From Enterococcus_E cecorum_B (lineage in GTDB: Bacteria; Bacillota; Bacilli; Lactobacillales; Enterococcaceae), in the NCBI GenBank assembly GCA_946499615.1, contig CAMMST010000039.1, positions 1 through 22,002 on the forward strand: 22,002 bases of DNA, given 5' to 3'. Under the pieces are notes generated by a model that made no database searches, was not told where the DNA came from, and worked only from the letters and a program-made list of their open reading frames with translations. The translations under genes and the position numbers were made by a program. Shown in pieces: positions 1-8,536 of this stretch. The number at the start of each line of letters is the position of its first letter. Within the stretch, counting starts at the first letter, position 1.

Positions 1-170
1 GATCGAACGAAAACACAAATGGACTTCTTAGACAATATTTGCCGAAAAAGACAGACTTATCAAAAATTACGCAAGAAGAATTAGATTATTATGTATCATT
101 AATTAATCATCGTCCTAGAAAGATACATAAATTTGCGACGAATTATGAAGTGTATCATTCAATAGCATAG
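1..170 (+). CDS. IS30-family transposase, C-terminal end (cut by window edge)
   Basis: An open frame runs in from the left edge (frame beginning at base 3) and stops with TAG at 168-170, giving about 55 residues. It contains the signature end of IS30-family DDE transposases: the catalytic-Glu region SNENTNGLLRQYLPKKTDL, then INHRPRK and a final NYEVYH where family members often have TPxE. Such enzymes move the element by cutting and joining DNA ends. Only the 3' end is in view, so whether the element is intact cannot be judged. No convincing right terminal inverted repeat could be picked out in the roughly 200 bases that follow. Confidence 0.85.
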   Translation, partial: SNENTNGLLRQYLPKKTDLSKITQEELDYYVSLINHRPRKIHKFATNYEVYHSIA

Positions 171-373
171 GCGATATATTGCTATAATTAAAAAGTTAAC
201 GTTATTTAATTGCGTTGGCTAGCTTTGTTATGCTCTTTTTTAGATAAAACGTTATGAAAATGTCTATTAAACACTGAAAATACAATAAATAACTTTTGTC
301 TAAAAATTTTTTAAATTATTTTTGCTTTTCTATTGACTTTCTGTGGGAATTATAGAAGGGAGGCGCTTACAAA
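171..373. other. Intergenic: IS30 end and leader of galactitol regulator
   Basis: AT-rich gap between the transposase stop and the galactitol regulator. The octamer AACGTTAT occurs twice in the same orientation (198-205 and 248-255), 50 bp apart. A TTGACT hexamer (333-338) has no well-spaced -10, so no promoter is called. The ribosome binding site AAGGGAGG (356-363) serves the GTG start at 374. Confidence 0.4.
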
Positions 374-2434
374 GTGAATCAGAGAAGCAAAGAAATAATT
401 AATCAATTAATTGAAATAAATAATCAACCCTTAAAGGAATTATCTGAAATATATGAGGTTTCAGAAAGAACAATAAGGAATGATGTAGCTTCTCTAAATG
501 AGTATTTAAATAGTTGTAATTTCGGTACGGTTGAAGTTAAGAATAAAAAAGTAGTATTACATTTAACTGTTAGTAAAGATGAGATACTTCAAGAACTAAA
601 TCAATTTAATGTTTATGACTATAAGTTTAGTAGTGAAGAGAGAAGTGTAATCTGTCTATTAATTCTAATTAGTCATAAAGATTATGTTACGTTGAATCAA
701 TTATCAGATAAATTACTCGCAAGTCGATCAACCATTGTAAATGATGTTAAAAACATGCGAAAAATTGCAAGAAAATATGATATCAACATTATCTCCAAAG
801 CAAGTAATGGTTACAAAATTAGTGCCAATGAGAGTGATATTCGCTTATTTTTATTTAAGGTTTTAACTCAGGATCGTTTTGCTGTTTTGGAATCAATATT
901 CTTTGAAGAAGATTATAAAGAACATATTCAATATTCTAAGCTGGGCAAAATACTATCTGTCATCAAGCGAAATATGAATGTATCAGAGAAATTTTTAGAT
1001 AATTTTTATCGATACATGGTGATTTCAAGCTACAGAAATTTAAAGGATTTTCATATAGAAGCTGTTGAGACATTACCATTGGATTTTGACTATAGCCAGA
1101 TAGAAGAAATTTCTTATGATTATTTAACGAAGATAGACTATGAGTTTATCTACCGTAATCTTGTAAACGCGAGTACATACTATGATTTAGGAGCTTCACT
1201 AAATGGTGATGCAATACTTGTACAAGTAACAGCAATGAAGTTTATTGAAAAAATTTCTGCGGATTTATCAGTTGATTTTAAAAACGATTATACATTTTAT
1301 GAAAATCTATCTGCGCATTTGCTTAGAATGTTTAGGAATGAATATATCAATGATAAAAAGAAAATTGATTTAGCAGCAATGGCAAATGAAAATCCTTTGT
1401 TAAATGAAATTGTATTAAAGAATTTATACATTATTGAAAATAAATTTGGCAGAAAAGCTACCTCCATTGAGCGAGATTATATTTTAATACATGTCTATGC
1501 TGCACTGGAACGTAAAAAACGCATTGGTGGAGACTTAAAAGTTGCTGTAATCACAAAAGAAAGAGCCAGTGAAGTATTTTTAATTGAAAGTAAACTTGCT
1601 AACCATTTCTCATTTTATTTAGACATATATTCAATTAATGATACGATTTTGGGCGACTATGATTTGATTCTAACAACAACACCTTTAGCTAATAAAGATT
1701 ACGTTTATATTTCACCTTCAATTACAGATGAGGACTATATTTTAATTTCTAGACATGTAAATGAAATTGTTGATGCAAAAAAGAAACTAAATGAAATTCA
1801 ATTGAATAGACAAACTGCAATGCAACTTCTTAAATATATCTCTGATGAAATTGACAAAGACTTACCGAAGCAAAAACTAAAGGAAAGAATACGTGAAAAA
1901 TTATTCGCTGCCATTGATGATTCAAGGGAAGTAAATGACAGACTCTTACAGGATTTTCTAACACCAGATTATATTGAATTAAATGTTGAGGCGAAAGATT
2001 GGAAAGATTCGATTTTTAAAGCAGGAAATAAACTTATTGATAATGGCGATATTGATGTAAAATATTTGAATACAATTATTGATAATATCGAACAAAATGG
2101 TCCGTATGTCATTATCTCAAAAGGTTTTGCTTTTCCTCACGCACAATTAGGAGATTATAACAAGAAGACATCTATGAATTTAATTAGGTTAGCTCATCCG
2201 ATTTATTATAGCGAAGAAATACAAGATAATGAAGATGATATCACAACATTACCAGTTAAATATGTATGTGTTCTATCTGCTATTGATAAGCAACATCATC
2301 TAAAGGCGGTATTTAATCTATTCAATTTATTAAAAGATTCTTCTTTTAAAGATGAATTGGATAAGTGTGAGACAGCAGAACAAGTATATAATCTCATAAA
2401 AAATAGTGAAAATGTTTTAGAGATGAGGAGGTAA
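374..2434 (+). CDS. PRD-containing transcriptional regulator with C-terminal PTS EIIA domain (BglG/MtlR type), galactitol operon
   Basis: A 686-residue regulator of the PRD activator class, whose activity is set by PTS phosphorylation. In order it shows an N-terminal HTH (about 1-60, ELSEIYEVSERTIRNDV), a second HTH-like segment (about 95-145), two PRD-like regions (about 180-400), an EIIB-like stretch (about 390-480) and a C-terminal fructose/mannitol-type EIIA domain (about 540-680) with phospho-acceptor His589 in AFPHA. PRD2 keeps a His (H373, in ILIHVYAALER). The equivalent PRD1 position reads Tyr (YMVISSYR). The EIIB-like segment has no Cys at the expected loop (VITKERASEV). The GTG start has a good ribosome binding site. 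The gene lies 0-3 nt before the EIIA gene, so it is the first gene of the operon and probably activates it. Confidence 0.88.
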   Translation: MNQRSKEIINQLIEINNQPLKELSEIYEVSERTIRNDVASLNEYLNSCNFGTVEVKNKKVVLHLTVSKDEILQELNQFNVYDYKFSSEERSVICLLILISHKDYVTLNQLSDKLLASRSTIVNDVKNMRKIARKYDINIISKASNGYKISANESDIRLFLFKVLTQDRFAVLESIFFEEDYKEHIQYSKLGKILSVIKRNMNVSEKFLDNFYRYMVISSYRNLKDFHIEAVETLPLDFDYSQIEEISYDYLTKIDYEFIYRNLVNASTYYDLGASLNGDAILVQVTAMKFIEKISADLSVDFKNDYTFYENLSAHLLRMFRNEYINDKKKIDLAAMANENPLLNEIVLKNLYIIENKFGRKATSIERDYILIHVYAALERKKRIGGDLKVAVITKERASEVFLIESKLANHFSFYLDIYSINDTILGDYDLILTTTPLANKDYVYISPSITDEDYILISRHVNEIVDAKKKLNEIQLNRQTAMQLLKYISDEIDKDLPKQKLKERIREKLFAAIDDSREVNDRLLQDFLTPDYIELNVEAKDWKDSIFKAGNKLIDNGDIDVKYLNTIIDNIEQNGPYVIISKGFAFPHAQLGDYNKKTSMNLIRLAHPIYYSEEIQDNEDDITTLPVKYVCVLSAIDKQHHLKAVFNLFNLLKDSSFKDELDKCETAEQVYNLIKNSENVLEMRR

Positions 2435-2437
2435 ATG

Positions 2438-2890
2438 ATGTTTAATGAAGATTTAGTTTTCTTAGACCAAGATATTCAAAATAGTGAAGATTTGTTGCGA
2501 TTTAGTTTTAAACATCTAAAGGAAATGGGTTACGTGAAGGATGGGTACTTACAATCCATTATGGATAGAGAAAAAGAGTTTCCAACTGGACTGAAAACAC
2601 ATGTGGGAATTGATGTTGCGATTCCTCATACAGAAGTTGATTTTGCGGAACAAGAAGCCGTAGTTTTTATTAGAACAAAAGAAAAGATTAAATTTAATCA
2701 TATGGTGGATCCAGATGAAGAAGTATCTACTAATTTAATTTTTAATATCGTAGTAAAAAATCCTAAAGAACAGGTTGTCTTCTTAACAAAACTAATGAAA
2801 ATCTTTCAAAATAAGGAGTTGATGGAATTTTTATTGAAGGAAAATAATAAGAAAGCAATTGTTGAGAGACTAACTGTAGAGATTAAATAG
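2438..2890 (+). CDS. gatA: PTS galactitol transporter subunit IIA
   Basis: A cytoplasmic PTS EIIA protein of about 150 residues, fructose/galactitol type, which takes phosphate from HPr and passes it to EIIB. The phospho-acceptor His is in VAIPHTE (about residue 64), a hallmark of EIIA type-2 domains. Two ATG codons are in tandem at 2435 and 2438. The ribosome binding site GGAGG (2427-2431) gives 3-nt spacing to the first and 6 nt to the second, so the second is preferred. The gene sits between the PRD regulator and the EIIB/EIIC genes, which assigns it to the galactitol system. GatA is distinguished from other EIIA proteins mainly by these neighbours. Confidence 0.88.
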   Translation: MFNEDLVFLDQDIQNSEDLLRFSFKHLKEMGYVKDGYLQSIMDREKEFPTGLKTHVGIDVAIPHTEVDFAEQEAVVFIRTKEKIKFNHMVDPDEEVSTNLIFNIVVKNPKEQVVFLTKLMKIFQNKELMEFLLKENNKKAIVERLTVEIK

Positions 2891-2905
2891 GAGAGGAAGA
2901 GAATT

Positions 2906-3187
2906 ATGTCGAAAAAAGTAATCGTAGCGTGCGGTGGTGCGGTGGCAACTTCAACTGTAGCCGCAAACCGAATTAAAGATTTATGTAAAGAAAATGGTAT
3001 TAATATTGATTTAGTACAATGTAGAATTAGTGAAATTGAATCTCACCTTCAAGGCGCTGATTTAATTTGTACAACAATGAAAGTGAAAAAAACTTATGGA
3101 GATATTCCGGTTATGACTGTAATGGGATTTATATCTGGAATTAATGAGGAAAAATTGGAAAAAGATATTTTAGAAGCTTTAAAGTAA
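2906..3187 (+). CDS. gatB: PTS galactitol transporter subunit IIB
   Basis: A 93-residue EIIB protein of the galactitol family, which carries phosphate from EIIA to the sugar bound by EIIC. The active-site Cys9 is in VIVACGGAVATST, a P-loop typical of GatB (CGxGxATST). The length matches single-domain GatB proteins. The ribosome binding site AGGAGAGGAAG is placed 5-10 nt before the ATG. The gene lies 15 nt after gatA and 22 nt before the chosen gatC start, in the same operon. Confidence 0.93.
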   Translation: MSKKVIVACGGAVATSTVAANRIKDLCKENGINIDLVQCRISEIESHLQGADLICTTMKVKKTYGDIPVMTVMGFISGINEEKLEKDILEALK

Positions 3188-3209
3188 GTATTTACGAGGA
3201 GTGAGAATT

Positions 3210-4556
3210 ATGCAATTTTTACAATATATTATTGATTTAGGCGCATCAGTAATGTTGCCACTTGTAATTTTTATTATTGCAATTTTATTTGGTGTTAAAG
3301 TAGGGAAAGCATTTTATTCAGCTATTTCAATTGGTATAGGATTTGTAGGTATTGGATTAATCGTTACATTTATGCAAGATAGCATTGGCCCTGCTGCAAC
3401 ATCAATGGCAGAAAACTTTGGATTAAGCTTAAAAGTTATCGATGTTGGTTGGCCAGGGATGTCTCCAATCACTTGGGCAAGTAGTATTGCATTAATTGCA
3501 ATCCCAATTGCGGTTGTTGTTAATATTATCATGCTTGTCTTAAAGATGACAAAAGTTGTAAACGTTGACATTTGGAATGTATGGCATATGACTTTTACTG
3601 GGGCAATTGCTTATGTTGCAACAGGAAATTATTGGATTGGTATTTTAGGTGTTGTTATCCATGCAATTATTGCTTATAAACTTGGGGATTGGTTCAAATA
3701 TGATACTGAAGAATACTTCGGTTTAGAAGGTATTGCTGTTCCTCATGGTACATCAGCATATATGGCGCCATTCGCAGTAATGATTGATGCGATTATTGAA
3801 AGAATTCCTGGTTTGAACAAAATTGATATTAGTAGTGAAAAAGTAGAGAAAAGATTAGGTTTCTTTGGTCAACCAGTTATTGTTGCCTTTTTCTTAGGAT
3901 TAATTATTGGTGTGTTAGCAAAATATGATGTGAAGAATACTTTACAATTGGCAATTAAAGTTGCAGCTGTTATTGCTTTGATGCCTAAAGTAATCAAACC
4001 AATTATGGATGGATTACTTCCAATTTCAGAAGTAGTAAAAGAAAAACTATCAAAACGATTCAAAGGTGGAGATTTCTTAATTGGTTTAGATCCTGCTATC
4101 TTACTTGGTGATCCAGCCGTTATTTCATCTGGACTAATTTTCATTCCATTAAGTATTTTAATTGCCTTAGTTGTACCTGGTAATGAAGTCTTACCTTTTG
4201 GTGATTTAGCTACAATTGGATTTTTTGTTGCAATGGCAGTAGCTGTACACAAAGGTAATGTATTTAGAACGTTGATTTCTGGTTCAGTAATTATGTATAT
4301 CACCATTTGGATTACAAATCAATCTGTATGGTTAACAACAAAATTAGCAAAAACAACTGGTACATTAACTGCAGCAAACGGAAAAGTCGCTGCATTAGAC
4401 CAAGGTGGTTCTCCAATTACTTATATCTTTACACAAATCGTTCATAATACGAATATGATTGGTTTAATTGTAATTGGCGTAATTTATGCAATTGGTCTAT
4501 ATATGACATGGGCAAGATATAAAAAATTAGAAAAAATGCATAGTACTGAAGAATAG
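3210..4556 (+). CDS. gatC: PTS galactitol transporter subunit IIC
   Basis: An integral membrane permease of 448 residues that moves galactitol across the membrane while it is phosphorylated to galactitol-1-phosphate. The protein is strongly hydrophobic, with about ten candidate membrane segments beginning at MLPLVIFIIAILFGVK. It shows features common to GatC such as the central GLEGIAVPHGTSAYMAPF loop and a LIGLDPAILLGDPAV segment. The open frame can start with GTG at 3201, but the ATG at 3210 lies 6-9 nt after the ribosome binding site GAGGAG and gives the usual GatC N-terminus (MQFLQYIIDLG), so it is preferred. SgaT/UlaA-like EIIC proteins are more distant relatives. Confidence 0.93.
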   Translation: MQFLQYIIDLGASVMLPLVIFIIAILFGVKVGKAFYSAISIGIGFVGIGLIVTFMQDSIGPAATSMAENFGLSLKVIDVGWPGMSPITWASSIALIAIPIAVVVNIIMLVLKMTKVVNVDIWNVWHMTFTGAIAYVATGNYWIGILGVVIHAIIAYKLGDWFKYDTEEYFGLEGIAVPHGTSAYMAPFAVMIDAIIERIPGLNKIDISSEKVEKRLGFFGQPVIVAFFLGLIIGVLAKYDVKNTLQLAIKVAAVIALMPKVIKPIMDGLLPISEVVKEKLSKRFKGGDFLIGLDPAILLGDPAVISSGLIFIPLSILIALVVPGNEVLPFGDLATIGFFVAMAVAVHKGNVFRTLISGSVIMYITIWITNQSVWLTTKLAKTTGTLTAANGKVAALDQGGSPITYIFTQIVHNTNMIGLIVIGVIYAIGLYMTWARYKKLEKMHSTEE

Positions 4557-4572
4557 AAAGAAGTATTGAATA

Positions 4573-5607
4573 ATGAAGGCCGTAGTATTAACAGAAAATA
4601 ATCATATTGAATTACAAGATGTAAAAAAACCAGAATTGGTAAATAAAGGCGATGTTCTAATTAGCGTTTCGTACACCGGTATTTGTGGGTCAGATTATGT
4701 TCGATTTTTTGAAAACCAAGCAAAATATTATCCGATTATCTTAACACATGAGTTATCAGGTGTAGTTCAAGAAAGTAATAGTACTCAATATCAAGTAGGA
4801 GATAAGGTAGCAGTCGTTCCATTAAAGCCTGATTTTGATGATGAACAAAGTAAAAAAGGAAACTATTCTTTAAGCTCAAATTATGGATTTATTGGGTCTA
4901 GAGAAGATGGTGGTCTTAGAGAATATATGATTGTTTCGGAAAAAAACTTAGTGAAATTACCTGAAACTATTGATTTAAAGACAGCTGCCTTTATTGAGCC
5001 TCTAACAGTAAACTTACATGGATTTAAATTATTAGATTTGAAACATATGAATATTCATAAGATTGCTTTAATTGGTATGGGAACAATTGGATTATTGGCT
5101 CTTCAAGTATTAGTATCTTATGGCTATGATGTTACATGCTTTGATATTAGTGACGAAAAGCTAAAATTATCAAAAGAATTAGGTGCAAAGGAAGTAGTTA
5201 ACACTAAAGATGCAACACTTCTTGAATCTAACTTTAATCAGTTTGATCTGGTCGTTGAAACATCCGGAGCAAATCAAAGTTACTATATTGTAAACAAACT
5301 TGCAGCTAAGAAAGGAACGATTTTGTATATCGGAACTCCACATAATGAATTGAAGTTTGATTTTAAAACATTTGAGTTAATAAATCGAAAAGAATTAACT
5401 GCAAAAGGTTCATGGATGAATTATTCTGCTCCTTGGCCAGGAGAGGAATGGAAAGAAGCAATCCGTTTATTTGAAGAAGGAGCTATCAAAGTTGATCCTT
5501 TAATTGGTGCGAACGTAACTTTGGATACATTTAACAGTGTATTTGATGACTATCGTAATAGAAAAATTGATGGCAAAATCTTCGTAACGGTAAATGGTGA
5601 AAATTAA
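4573..5607 (+). CDS. gatD: Galactitol-1-phosphate 5-dehydrogenase
   Basis: A 344-residue medium-chain zinc dehydrogenase that oxidises galactitol-1-phosphate to tagatose-6-phosphate with NAD. The catalytic zinc ligands typical of the family are visible: Cys38 (GICGSD), His59/Glu60 (THELSG) and Glu142 (FIEPL). The NAD-binding glycine motif GMGTIG lies at about 168-173. The C-terminal GSWMNYSAPWPGEEW segment closely resembles E. coli GatD. One oddity: the lobe that normally holds a structural zinc through four Cys has Asp87, Asp90, Ser93 and Ser101 at the equivalent places, so that zinc is probably absent. The gene lies 16 nt after gatC, in the same operon. Confidence 0.92.
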   Translation: MKAVVLTENNHIELQDVKKPELVNKGDVLISVSYTGICGSDYVRFFENQAKYYPIILTHELSGVVQESNSTQYQVGDKVAVVPLKPDFDDEQSKKGNYSLSSNYGFIGSREDGGLREYMIVSEKNLVKLPETIDLKTAAFIEPLTVNLHGFKLLDLKHMNIHKIALIGMGTIGLLALQVLVSYGYDVTCFDISDEKLKLSKELGAKEVVNTKDATLLESNFNQFDLVVETSGANQSYYIVNKLAAKKGTILYIGTPHNELKFDFKTFELINRKELTAKGSWMNYSAPWPGEEWKEAIRLFEEGAIKVDPLIGANVTLDTFNSVFDDYRNRKIDGKIFVTVNGEN

Positions 5608-5614
5608 ATCAGAT

Positions 5615-5654
5615 AAATTCAATAGCAATTATTTCGGTAGTTGCTATTGAATTT
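5615..5654 (+). other. Perfect 14-bp inverted repeat between gatD and the kinase gene
   Basis: The arms AAATTCAATAGCAA (5615-5628) and TTGCTATTGAATTT (5641-5654) are exact reverse complements around a 12-nt loop. No T-run follows, because the sequence continues TATAAAGGAATG into the next ribosome binding site. It is therefore less like a classical terminator and more like an mRNA processing or stability hairpin, or an operator inside the operon. Confidence 0.7.
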
Positions 5655-5672
5655 TATAAAGGAATGTGAAAA

Positions 5673-6602
5673 ATGATTACAACCGTGACTTTAAATGCTT
5701 CAATAGATAAAGCATATTTTTTATCAAATACATTTAATAAAGGAAAAGTTTTTAGAGTAGACAAAGTTAGAAATTCTGCTGGAGGAAAAGGTCTAAATGT
5801 TGCGCGTGTCATACATTTAAACGGCTGTTCAGTAGTCGCTACAGGATTTTTAGCTGGATATAATGGTAAGTATTTAGAAAATTTGTTAGAAAAAGATCAT
5901 ATCGACCACGCATTCTTTCATGTAGATGGTGAAACAAGAAGTTGTATTAATATTATTGATAAGGATAACATTTCCACTGAGTTACTTGAACCTGGTATGA
6001 CAGTAAGTGAAGAAAATCTTCAACAGTATAGAGAAAAATTACGAGAAATAGTTGCAGATTCTAAAGTTGTAAGTATTTCTGGCAGTCTACCTCGTGGTGT
6101 TAGAAGTGATTATTATGCGACATTAATTACTGATTTGAAACAAATTGGAAAAAAGGTAATTTTAGATACCAGTGGTGAAGCTTTGGTTGCTGGAATTAAT
6201 GCTAGTCCGACTTTGGTTAAACCAAATATTGAGGAAATTGAACAGCTCTTTCATACCAAAATCAATAATGAAAAAGAATTAGTTCAATATATGAAGAAAA
6301 TTGCTTCATCCGGTGTGAAATATGTAGTTGTATCTCTAGGATCAAAAGGTGCAATAATGTTGCATCAAGATAAGATTTTATTAGGTACTCCACCAAAAAT
6401 TCATGCAGTAAATACGGTTGGTTGTGGTGATTCTATGGTTGCAGCTTTTTCAATGGGATTAGATCAAGAGTTAGAGTCTGCAGAATTGTTAAAATCAGCT
6501 ATAGCTTTCGGTGCAGCAAATGCATTATCTAGTGATACAGGATACTTTGATAAACATGATTTGGATAGAATGTTAGCTGATACAACAATAACAGTTCTAT
6601 AA
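5673..6602 (+). CDS. PfkB-family sugar kinase, probable tagatose-6-phosphate kinase (1-phosphofructokinase-like)
   Basis: A 309-residue ribokinase/PfkB-family kinase. The N-terminal family signature SAGGKGLNVARV is at about 35-46. The C-terminal signature with the catalytic base is NTVGCGDSMVAAF (Asp253). The length and the start ITTVTLNASIDK match the LacC/FruK group, which phosphorylates hexose monophosphates at C1 or C6. Sequence alone does not separate 1-phosphofructokinase from tagatose-6-phosphate kinase. Its place between gatD and a LacD-type aldolase argues for making tagatose-1,6-bisphosphate from the GatD product. It is preceded by the 14-bp hairpin at 5615-5654 and the ribosome binding site AAAGGA. 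Confidence 0.85.
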   Translation: MITTVTLNASIDKAYFLSNTFNKGKVFRVDKVRNSAGGKGLNVARVIHLNGCSVVATGFLAGYNGKYLENLLEKDHIDHAFFHVDGETRSCINIIDKDNISTELLEPGMTVSEENLQQYREKLREIVADSKVVSISGSLPRGVRSDYYATLITDLKQIGKKVILDTSGEALVAGINASPTLVKPNIEEIEQLFHTKINNEKELVQYMKKIASSGVKYVVVSLGSKGAIMLHQDKILLGTPPKIHAVNTVGCGDSMVAAFSMGLDQELESAELLKSAIAFGAANALSSDTGYFDKHDLDRMLADTTITVL

Positions 6603-6646
6603 CATTTTTTTCAAGTAAACAATATTAAGAGGGTAGATGATTTTAA

Positions 6647-7621
6647 ATGACATTATCAATAGAAAAGAACAAATCAATGAAAAATTTAATGAGCGAAGAA
6701 GGAATTATCGCTGCTTTAGCTATTGACCAAAGAGGGGCTTTGAAGAAAATGATGAAAGCCCTAGATTTTGAACCTAAAGCAGGAGATATTGAACGCTTTA
6801 AAGAGTTAGTCAGTGAAGAATTGACGCCTTATGCCTCCTCTATTTTGCTCGATCCAGAATATGGTTTACCAGCAAGTAAAGTACGTGCTGAAAATAGCGG
6901 TTTACTTATTGCTTATGAAAAAACCGGGTATGATGCAACAGTTCCTGGACGTTTACCAGATTTATTATCTGTTTGGTCAGCGAAACGTATCAAAGAACAA
7001 GGCGCTGATGCCGTTAAATTCTTGCTTTACTATGATGTAGATGAAGATAAAGAAATTAATGAACAAAAACATGCCTTCGTGGAAAGAATTGGTAGTGAAT
7101 GTGCCGCAGAAGAAATGCCCTTCTTCCTTGAATTGGTTTCATATGATTCAAAAAATTCGGATAATAGTTCAGCAGAATATGCAAGATCAAAACCACATAA
7201 AGTAATTGAAATGATGAAAGAATTTTCAAAACCACGTTATCAAGTGGATGTATTGAAAGTGGAAGTTCCAGTCAATATGAAATATGTAGAGGGCTTTGCA
7301 AAAGGTGAAGTCGTTTATACGAAAGAAGAAGCTGCGAAGTACTTTAAAGAACAAAGTGAAGCAACCAACTTACCATTTATCTTCTTAAGTGCCGGTGTGT
7401 CAGCTAGCTTATTCCAAGATACTCTACGTTTTGCTCATGATGCAGGTTCGACTTTTAATGGTGTATTATGCGGACGTGCGACTTGGGCAGATGGTGTGAA
7501 ACCTTTTGTTACGGGAGACGAAGCACAAGTAAGAGACTGGTTACAAACACAAGGACGCAAAAATATTGAGGAATTAAATGAAGTCTTAAAGGTAACAGCG
7601 ACACCTGTGAAACTTTCATAA
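6647..7621 (+). CDS. lacD: Tagatose-1,6-bisphosphate aldolase (LacD type, class I)
   Basis: A 324-residue cytoplasmic aldolase that splits tagatose-1,6-bisphosphate into dihydroxyacetone phosphate and glyceraldehyde-3-phosphate, the last step of galactitol breakdown. It shows the family's IIAALAIDQRGALKKMM start, DAVKFLLYYD, and the Schiff-base lysine region DVLKVEVPV with Lys204. The length equals other LacD proteins. The ribosome binding site (AAGAGGG, 6627-6633) is rather far (13 nt) from the ATG. By eye the codon use is more GC-rich than in the gat genes upstream, which suggests a different history for this gene. It lies 44 nt downstream of the kinase gene. Confidence 0.93.
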   Translation: MTLSIEKNKSMKNLMSEEGIIAALAIDQRGALKKMMKALDFEPKAGDIERFKELVSEELTPYASSILLDPEYGLPASKVRAENSGLLIAYEKTGYDATVPGRLPDLLSVWSAKRIKEQGADAVKFLLYYDVDEDKEINEQKHAFVERIGSECAAEEMPFFLELVSYDSKNSDNSSAEYARSKPHKVIEMMKEFSKPRYQVDVLKVEVPVNMKYVEGFAKGEVVYTKEEAAKYFKEQSEATNLPFIFLSAGVSASLFQDTLRFAHDAGSTFNGVLCGRATWADGVKPFVTGDEAQVRDWLQTQGRKNIEELNEVLKVTATPVKLS

Positions 7622-7735
7622 ATAATGTTGTGAAGCTAGTCTATTCTTATAAAAATTGCGAAGGTATGCTAGTTTTTCTAGTGTTTTAATTATTCCTTAT
7701 AGGACCATTTGAAATAATAGGAAGGAGAAGGAAAT

Positions 7736-8470
7736 TTGGTTAGGCTAAATATTAAACAACCTTTGTATGATCAATTGGTTGACTTATTAAAGGAAAAGAT
7801 TGAAACAGAATTAGAACCGAATACAAAATTAGAGTCCGAACGTGAATTATCTAATCGGTATGGGTTAAGTCGCACCACTGTACGTTTAGCGTTACAAGAA
7901 TTGGAGAAAATGGGTTATATATATAGAATTCGTGGTAAAGGGACATATGTTTCTGATTTATCAAAGGTAGGTAGAAATATTACAAGTGCTTATAGTTTTA
8001 CCGAACAGACAAAAGCATCTGGCAAGATTCCCAAAACTATTATTTTAGAATTCGAAATAGTGGAGGCCAATAAATATTTTGCCAATAAATTGCAAGTTTC
8101 ATTAGGCGAGCCGTTATATAAGATAAAACGATTGCGACTAGCTAATGATGAGCCAATGATGCTTGAACGAACCTATCTACCAGTTAAAAAATTTTGGAAC
8201 CTTACTATAGATTTATTAGAGACTAAGCCACTGTACGATTTATTTGCCCAAGACTATAATCAAACAATTCATATTGCCGATGAAGAATTTTATGCAAGTA
8301 TTGTCCGAAATAAGGATATGCAGTATCTTGCTATTGAGAAAAATGCCGCGGTATTGAATATCACTCGTACTACTTATAATATTCAAAATGAAGTGATTGA
8401 ATATACATTAAGTGTCGCTAGGGCCGATCAGTTTCGTTATAAGATATATAGTGAGCAGCAAGCCAGTTGA
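7736..8470 (+). CDS. GntR-family (HutC subfamily) transcriptional regulator with UTRA domain
   Basis: A 244-residue regulator with an N-terminal winged HTH of the GntR family (about 6-72: LYDQLVDLLKEKIE, ERELSNRYGLSRTTVRLALQELEKMGYI, RGKGTYVS) and a C-terminal UTRA ligand-binding domain (about 95-238). UTRA regulators usually sense phosphorylated sugars or related metabolites. The start is TTG at 7736, chosen because a strong AAGGAGAAGG site lies 5-10 nt before it and no ATG suits the family N-terminus. The gene stands alone after lacD, with a bidirectional terminator behind it. Its target cannot be read from the sequence. The adjacent gat/lacD genes are one possibility. Confidence 0.88.
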   Translation: MVRLNIKQPLYDQLVDLLKEKIETELEPNTKLESERELSNRYGLSRTTVRLALQELEKMGYIYRIRGKGTYVSDLSKVGRNITSAYSFTEQTKASGKIPKTIILEFEIVEANKYFANKLQVSLGEPLYKIKRLRLANDEPMMLERTYLPVKKFWNLTIDLLETKPLYDLFAQDYNQTIHIADEEFYASIVRNKDMQYLAIEKNAAVLNITRTTYNIQNEVIEYTLSVARADQFRYKIYSEQQAS

Positions 8471-8485
8471 AAGGATACAAAAAAT

Positions 8486-8536
8486 AAAAAACTCCACCCT
8501 ATACAGCCATTTAGTGTACGAGGTAGGAGTTTTTTT
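8486..8536. terminator. Bidirectional intrinsic terminator between GntR and RpiR genes
   Basis: AAAAACTCC-ACC (from 8486) pairs with GGT-A-GGAGTTTTT (to about 8535) with one bulged base. An A-run lies on the left and a T-run on the right, so it can end transcripts from both converging genes. It overlaps the stop codon of the minus-strand RpiR gene (8535-8537). Confidence 0.85.

Noticed and set aside
360..373. Possible catabolite-responsive element at GGAGGCGCTTACA
   Set aside because: Only one half matches the consensus, with about three mismatches, and it coincides with the ribosome binding site.
3314..4306. Minus-strand open frames inside gatC
   Set aside because: They are shadows of a membrane-protein gene with strong family matches and have no ribosome binding sites.
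7622..7735. Terminator or GntR operator after lacD
   Set aside because: GCTAGT repeats are in direct orientation and CTAG-TTTTT-CTAG has only 4-bp arms. No convincing stem or known GntR motif was found.
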